Below are positions 59,041-64,000 of a stretch of DNA of 64,000 nucleotides, one piece after another. The DNA is from Helicoverpa zea (Eukaryota; Arthropoda; Insecta; Lepidoptera; Noctuidae): contig NC_061470.1 of the NCBI RefSeq assembly GCF_022581195.2, positions 310,001-374,000 on the forward strand, read 5' to 3'. A program made the translations under genes and the position numbers. Under the pieces are notes generated by a model. It was not told the origin of the DNA and made no database searches. It saw only the letters and a program-made list of their open reading frames with translations. Every line of letters starts with the position of its first letter. The first letter of the stretch is position 1.

Positions 59041-59140
59041 TTTTTTTTTTTTTTTTTTTGGAATTTTATGACCTGGTAACTGAGACCTTTAAGTCAAGTC
59101 ATTTTTTACACATAAACTTTATCACTTCACTTCACGACAC

Positions 59141-62100
59141 TTAAATTGTTTTGATAGTATTTTTAATGTATTTGTATATGGGTTTATAACTGTTCTTGTC
59201 TTTTAATAACTGTTTAAGTGGCGGCGGGCGGGATGAAGAATCAAACTTAATTTTCAGTTCACACAGTTCACTAGCCAACACTAATCTGTCAAGTAGGAAG
59301 GTTTGGCAGTCAAAAATAAGATGCTCCATGGTTCCTTCTTGTGATTCACAATGGGGGCACGTATTACTCGTAATAATCCCAAGTCTAGCAAGGTGTGACG
59401 GTGCAGTATTATGGCCAAAGCGCAATCTATTTAACGTAGTGATAAAGTCTCGGCTGGCTTCTTTCAGTCTATTGTACCAGGGTCTAACAGGTAATCTTTC
59501 TTGAATACTTCCATACCACTTCCCTTTGATGTTTTGGTCTTTCTTCCACATTTCTAACCATAAATTATGTACATTTTCATTAATACATTGCAGGAAATCA
59601 GTCATCGGAATTTCCATTGCATTTCTAACATCAACAGCATTATTACCATCATATGCGGTTTTATCAGCTATTTCATTGCCAGAGATGCCTCGGTGAGATG
59701 GTACCCACAGGAACGCAATTTCGATATGCTTAAGGTAATACTGATAAATTATTTCTTTGATAAAATACAAAATATAATTAGACTTAAATGAAATTGAAAG
59801 GTTAGCTAAAGATTTTATCAAGCTTAGTGAATCAGAAACAATCAAAAAGTATTTACAATGATCAAGCTGACGAATATATAATAATGCCCTATAAACCGCA
59901 TATGCCTCTGCAGTGAATATATTACAAGTATTGTGCAGAACAAAGCTTCGAGAGAATTTTGAATGTGAATCGTATATAGCAGCATGCACATAATCGTTCC
60001 CCTTACTGCCATCAGTATAAATAACATAATAATTCTTATTTTCTGCCAAAAACTGCAACATTTCAAAATTATTATTAATTGAATTTTGCATTACTTTAAT
60101 AGGATGTGTAATACTCTGATAAGAGAAGGAGTAACATGGCCATGGGCACTGTTTTCTAACACCAGTAAAACTATTCTCTGTTTCCAGCAATATTTTGGAT
60201 AATGTTGGGGAATTGCCACTCAAGAGATCCTCTCCTGTTGTTAGTCTACTAGAATTAGTATTTACAAAAGGTACAATTTTATTTTTTATTTTCTTGTTAT
60301 TTGTAGCAATTAGCTTAAGACAGAATCTCCCTGCAAGTAGAATACGTCTCAAAATTAAGGGCATCAATTTAGTCTCTACTTCCATGGCCCTTATGGGAGT
60401 AGAGCACATTGCACCAGAAATTGTTCTCAAAGCTCTGTTCTGCAAGAGATCTAATTTATTTACATGAGTACTATTTATATACACTAGAGAACTATAATCG
60501 AAATGACTCCTAACTATACTTTTGTACAAAATTGACAATATTTTCGGGTCTGCCCCCCATGAAACACCTGCGAGACATTTCATTATATTTAAGCCTTTTA
60601 GAGCATTCTTTGATATGTATTTAATATGTTCCTCGAAAGTTAATTTTCTGTCGATTACTATGCCTAAAAATTTCTTTGAATTTACTGTGTTTATAATTTC
60701 TCCATTATAAATTACTTTTGAATTTGTATTTTCATTTCCAAATATCATGACACTGCTTTTGGAGGGGTTAATTTTTAAATGCAATACATCATTATAGTAG
60801 TGGAATAGTTCAGACAGGGCTTTGTTGATATTGTCAATCGCAATTTCTTCATTATAATTACTAGTGTACAGAACAATATCATCTGCAAACTGCAGAATTT
60901 CTACATTACTATTTACAAATTTACATATTTCACTTGTGTATATATTATATAGCAAAGGAGACAGTGTAGCACCCTGCATAGTACCTCTAGATGTAGATTT
61001 TGGACCATACAATGTATTATTGTGCCTTACATAGACTGTTCTATTTTTTAAGAAGTTAAATATCCATTTACACAGCTGACCAGGCACGCCCAACCTAGAC
61101 ATAACTTCTACAAGTATAGTCGGATCTAAACTGTCAAATGCACCTTGAACATCTAGAAATACACAAACAGTGTTTAACTTTCTATCTTTTGCATGTTTCA
61201 GGTCAAAGATTAAAGAAGTGAAGCTGTCAGCACAACTTCGTCCTCGACGAAATCCATATTGAACATGTGGAATGATGCTGTTAGATTCCATATACCAATC
61301 TAAACGATTTTTGATCATGTTTTCAAATATTTTCCCTAGACATGAGGAGAGTGATATTGGTCTATAAGAGCTGGCCAACTTTGCAGGTTTATCTGGTTTG
61401 AGTATTGGAATGACACATTGAGTTTTCCATGACTGTGGAATACGTTTACAATGCCAAAGGAGATTAAGAACATTAAGAAATATTTTTTGCGCAGATTCAT
61501 CTAAATTTTTAATAATACAATATGGAAAATCATCTAAACCAGGTGTAGTGTCTCTCCGAGATATCAAACTCATGTTAAATTCTGACCATGTAAAAGGATG
61601 TAATAAAAATTTTGAATTTAGATTGTCATTGTTTAATTCAAAAATACTGCCTAAATTATCAGAATCTTTTAAATTACTATTATCTGATAATTTATCTAGA
61701 AATGGAGAAACAAACTCATCACTGTATGATTTGTTGCCAGTTCTTATACCTTTAAACATTTTAAGATGATTCCAAATCTTACTTATAGGTGTAGTTCTAT
61801 TAAAAGTGTTACATAAGTTATCCCAACCTATTCCTCTTTGTTCCGATATAGTTCTTTTCTTAAGCGCATCTTTTCTTTTGTAATCTAAATAATTCTCCAT
61901 AGTAGACTCACTTCTATAAAGTTTTAATGCATTATAAGAGGCAATTACACTTTTTTCACAAATGTCATTCCACCAAGGAGCTGGAGGCCTGCTTTTAAAA
62001 TTATTTAATTTAGTGAGTTTAGGAATTGTCATCTCTTTTAAAGTATCTAATCGAGAACAAAAATCATTATAGGTTGAAATAGGATCATACAATTTTAGGG

Positions 62101-62881
62101 CTAAATCATTGAATATTGTTTTGGAAATAGTTTTATACTTTATCCAATCTGCTTTTTTGTATATAAATCTATCAACTGGGGGATTAATTTGATATTTATC
62201 TATTTGTAGAGTAATCTCTGTTATTGTTGGATAGTGATAACTACCCATGGCATCATCATGCACAGACCACTCGCATATTGATGCGAGGTTAGCACTAACA
62301 AAGCTAACATCAATTGCAGATGGATTTCGTCTCGGGTTATTAACAGTTGTAAAACTACCATCATTCAAAATACATAAATCCAAGTCATCAATGATATTAA
62401 ATAAATCCTGACCTCTGCTCTTAGTGGATAGACAACCAAATGCAATGTGATGCGCATTAAAATCACCGCTGATAAAGATGGGCTTTGGAAGATCATTAAT
62501 TATATTACGCAGTCTGTTGATTCGTAGGTGTCCACTAGAAGGAGGACAGTATACACAAAGAATAGTTAAGCTACCATGCACAGTAGATAAGGACAAAGCA
62601 ACAGTTTGTATGTCTTCATAAAATCTAGTGTTTAAAACTGTGTACTTTAAGTATGGCTTAATTAGTATTGCTACACCATTATGAGCATTTTTGGAATTTT
62701 GATTATAAATATTATATCCAGGTATTCTAAAATTATGATCTTTAAACCATGTTTCGTTAAGTAAGCAAATGTCAATATTTTGTTTTTCTAAGAATTGAAT
62801 TAATAAGGGTTTCTTACTATTGGCACTCTGTATGTTATACTGAGCAATACGTAGCTTAGATATTGTGTGACTTGGATCCAT
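59141..62881 (-). CDS. Retrotransposon ORF2: endonuclease, reverse transcriptase, RNase H
   Basis: The 1246-aa protein drives target-primed reverse transcription. The AP-type endonuclease is at ~10-225: N16 in QYNIQS, E43 in LLNETW, Y111, D140 and N142 in SGDFNAHH, D191, and H216. The usual S-D-H reads S-Y-H. The reverse transcriptase is at ~485-745, with D577 in FLDVQGAFD and D667/D668 in QFADDIVLYTS. RNase H is at ~951-1078, with D957 (YTDGSK), E992 (FTAEAYAV), D1017 (IVSDSLS) and D1073 (GNEIAD), plus H1063 in WVPSHRG. A C-terminal CCHC (C1175, C1178, H1187, C1192) follows. All catalytic residues apart from the SDH change are present. The start ATG overlaps the ORF1 stop codon as TAATG. Confidence 0.92.
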   Translation of the reverse strand: MDPSHTISKLRIAQYNIQSANSKKPLLIQFLEKQNIDICLLNETWFKDHNFRIPGYNIYNQNSKNAHNGVAILIKPYLKYTVLNTRFYEDIQTVALSLSTVHGSLTILCVYCPPSSGHLRINRLRNIINDLPKPIFISGDFNAHHIAFGCLSTKSRGQDLFNIIDDLDLCILNDGSFTTVNNPRRNPSAIDVSFVSANLASICEWSVHDDAMGSYHYPTITEITLQIDKYQINPPVDRFIYKKADWIKYKTISKTIFNDLALKLYDPISTYNDFCSRLDTLKEMTIPKLTKLNNFKSRPPAPWWNDICEKSVIASYNALKLYRSESTMENYLDYKRKDALKKRTISEQRGIGWDNLCNTFNRTTPISKIWNHLKMFKGIRTGNKSYSDEFVSPFLDKLSDNSNLKDSDNLGSIFELNNDNLNSKFLLHPFTWSEFNMSLISRRDTTPGLDDFPYCIIKNLDESAQKIFLNVLNLLWHCKRIPQSWKTQCVIPILKPDKPAKLASSYRPISLSSCLGKIFENMIKNRLDWYMESNSIIPHVQYGFRRGRSCADSFTSLIFDLKHAKDRKLNTVCVFLDVQGAFDSLDPTILVEVMSRLGVPGQLCKWIFNFLKNRTVYVRHNNTLYGPKSTSRGTMQGATLSPLLYNIYTSEICKFVNSNVEILQFADDIVLYTSNYNEEIAIDNINKALSELFHYYNDVLHLKINPSKSSVMIFGNENTNSKVIYNGEIINTVNSKKFLGIVIDRKLTFEEHIKYISKNALKGLNIMKCLAGVSWGADPKILSILYKSIVRSHFDYSSLVYINSTHVNKLDLLQNRALRTISGAMCSTPIRAMEVETKLMPLILRRILLAGRFCLKLIATNNKKIKNKIVPFVNTNSSRLTTGEDLLSGNSPTLSKILLETENSFTGVRKQCPWPCYSFSYQSITHPIKVMQNSINNNFEMLQFLAENKNYYVIYTDGSKGNDYVHAAIYDSHSKFSRSFVLHNTCNIFTAEAYAVYRALLYIRQLDHCKYFLIVSDSLSLIKSLANLSISFKSNYILYFIKEIIYQYYLKHIEIAFLWVPSHRGISGNEIADKTAYDGNNAVDVRNAMEIPMTDFLQCINENVHNLWLEMWKKDQNIKGKWYGSIQERLPVRPWYNRLKEASRDFITTLNRLRFGHNTAPSHLARLGIITSNTCPHCESQEGTMEHLIFDCQTFLLDRLVLASELCELKIKFDSSSRPPPLKQLLKDKNSYKPIYKYIKNTIKTI

Positions 62882-64000
62882 TACTTTAGATTTTTAAGTA
62901 AAGTTTCTTTAATACTGTTTATGGTAGTAGGCGTATTATCTCCCTTATTACCTAGTTCCACCAATGTTTGCACCAGGGCCATGAGTACATCATTGCTGGC
63001 AACTATTTGTGCTTTGATGTCCACCTTAGGGACTTCCTTAGGTTTATTTACATTATGTACAGTATTATTTACAACAGGCTTATTTACAGAAGTATGTACA
63101 GACTTATTTACAGATGTATGTACAGACTTATTTACAGTTTTATTTACATTATTATCAACTAGTTTCATTTTTGGAGGTGAAAGAGGTGGAAATTGTGAAA
63201 TATCAGTCATTTGTTGTTTTGTCATTGTTGCACTTGCGTAAGTTATTTTATTTTTCTTTTCTAAAATTTTGTTTAATTTAATTGGACACAATCTAGATAT
63301 TGCCAGATGAGGCCCACTGCAATTGACACAGCAGATCTCTGTTGGTTTGTCACATACTTTATATAAATGCTCACCTCCACAAATGGAACATCTTTGTTTA
63401 CCATTGCATATTCTAGCAGAATGGTTAAATTTGAAGCAACGGAAACATTGCTGCAATGGGGGGACATATTCAAATACTCGGTATGAAAATAAATCATATT
63501 GTACATTGTCTGGAAGAATATTTGATAGAAAAGTTATGCTAACTGTTTGTAGTGGTACTCGCTCTTGTCCAACTTTCTTTGTGAATCTTCTTACAGCTAT
63601 TATTTCATAGATTGAAGACAGTTTTGTATATAATTCTTTGTTAGAGATGTTTGCTGGTACAAATCTGATTATACCTGTTTTTTCTATTTGCGCAGCCGGA
63701 ATAAATGCTTTCAAATCATGTTTGTTAAGAAAAGCAGTATTATTAATAAAATTATTAGCAGTATTATATTGCTTGAATATTACCGCTATTTTATTCGCAT
63801 TAATGCGCTGTATGGCCGTCACCCCTTTTATTTCGCTAGAAAATATGTGGTTAAGGTAGATAGGGCTCTTATTTCCTATTCTATCCTTATTGTTGGTGGC
63901 TTCAATGAACACTTTAAAGTCCACATAGGGTGCATTTTCTGGATATAGTCTTTTATAATCTGGTTTGAAATATGGTGTATAGTCAGTACGCTCACCGCCG
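62881..64000 (-). CDS. Retrotransposon ORF1: gag-like zinc-knuckle protein (5' end outside window)
   Basis: The frame is open from the window edge to TAA at 62883-62881, at least 372 codons. It continues upstream of the first GTG at 63924 through ERTDYTPYFKPDYKRLYPEN, so the true start lies beyond 64000. Counting from that GTG, three knuckles are C160-x2-C163-x4-H168-x4-C173, C179-x2-C182-x3-H186-x4-C191 and C199-x2-C202-x3-H206-x6-C213. A low-complexity tract at ~258-295 repeats NKSVHTSV-type units. The protein would bind element RNA in the ribonucleoprotein particle. It is followed directly by ORF2. Confidence 0.85.
   Translation of the reverse strand, partial: GGERTDYTPYFKPDYKRLYPENAPYVDFKVFIEATNNKDRIGNKSPIYLNHIFSSEIKGVTAIQRINANKIAVIFKQYNTANNFINNTAFLNKHDLKAFIPAAQIEKTGIIRFVPANISNKELYTKLSSIYEIIAVRRFTKKVGQERVPLQTVSITFLSNILPDNVQYDLFSYRVFEYVPPLQQCFRCFKFNHSARICNGKQRCSICGGEHLYKVCDKPTEICCVNCSGPHLAISRLCPIKLNKILEKKNKITYASATMTKQQMTDISQFPPLSPPKMKLVDNNVNKTVNKSVHTSVNKSVHTSVNKPVVNNTVHNVNKPKEVPKVDIKAQIVASNDVLMALVQTLVELGNKGDNTPTTINSIKETLLKNLK

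Larger units (their letters stand above)
59041..64000 (-). mobile_element. Near-complete non-LTR retrotransposon (I-like, with RNase H)
   Basis: On the minus strand the order is ORF1 (gag-like), ORF2 (EN-RT-RNase H), a short 3' UTR of about 80 bases and a poly(A) tract (T run at 59041-59061). An APE-type endonuclease together with a cellular-type RNase H and zinc knuckles in ORF1 points to the I superfamily rather than Jockey. Both frames are uninterrupted across nearly 5 kb, so the copy is young and possibly competent. The 5' end lies outside the window, so full length and target duplication cannot be judged. Confidence 0.85.

Overview
The window looks like the nuclear genome of a moth or butterfly (Lepidoptera), most likely a noctuid. 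The evidence is spliceosomal genes with short GT-AG introns, several copies of the TC...CTAG Helitron-like repeat that is common in Lepidoptera, a tRNA-derived SINE, and LINE ORF1-like proteins with TTTGA-type tails. There is no operon structure, CRISPR array or prokaryotic signal.

Region 1-46 kb is gene-poor. I can support no complete protein-coding gene here. It holds scattered mobile elements: an RTE-like LINE scrap (4.1 kb), a 1.5-kb element with 210-bp terminal inverted repeats (4.5-6.0 kb), Helitron-like copies (18.3, 37.0 and 44.7 kb), the 3' end of a restriction-like-endonuclease LINE (19.2-20.0 kb), an ORF1-only LINE-like element and its truncated opposite-strand copy (21.8-23.1 and 20.2-20.7 kb), several MITEs (23.1, 35.0, 40.0 and 43.6 kb), a 66-bp inverted-repeat pair (26.2-27.5 kb) and a SINE (27.5 kb). 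One or two candidate exons (best at 7305-7441) suggest that part of it is intron of a large gene whose other exons I cannot identify. Several GC-rich islands could be regulatory.

Region 46.3-58.9 kb is the gene-bearing part. ALKBH7, a mitochondrial Fe(II)/2-oxoglutarate dioxygenase-like protein, lies on + with five exons (46296-47817, 260 aa). Tail to tail with it on - is a ZAD/C2H2 zinc-finger gene with five exons (58854 down to 48672, 405 aa). Its second intron, about 8.4 kb, is a nest of transposons: a full-length Tc1/mariner-superfamily element with an intron-bearing, DD82E-type transposase (50386-52732), a candidate 3-kb Helitron-like element with a large foldback inside (52735-55786), a second restriction-like-endonuclease LINE fragment (55.9-56.9 kb), and a diverged inverted pair of repeats at the two ends of the nest.

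Region 59.0-64.0 kb is a nearly complete non-LTR retrotransposon on -. ORF1 is gag-like with three zinc knuckles, and ORF2 has endonuclease, reverse transcriptase, RNase H and a C-terminal CCHC. Both are open and overlap as TAATG, and the copy ends in a poly(A) tract about 190 bp upstream of the zinc-finger gene's start codon. The 5' end of ORF1 runs off the window.
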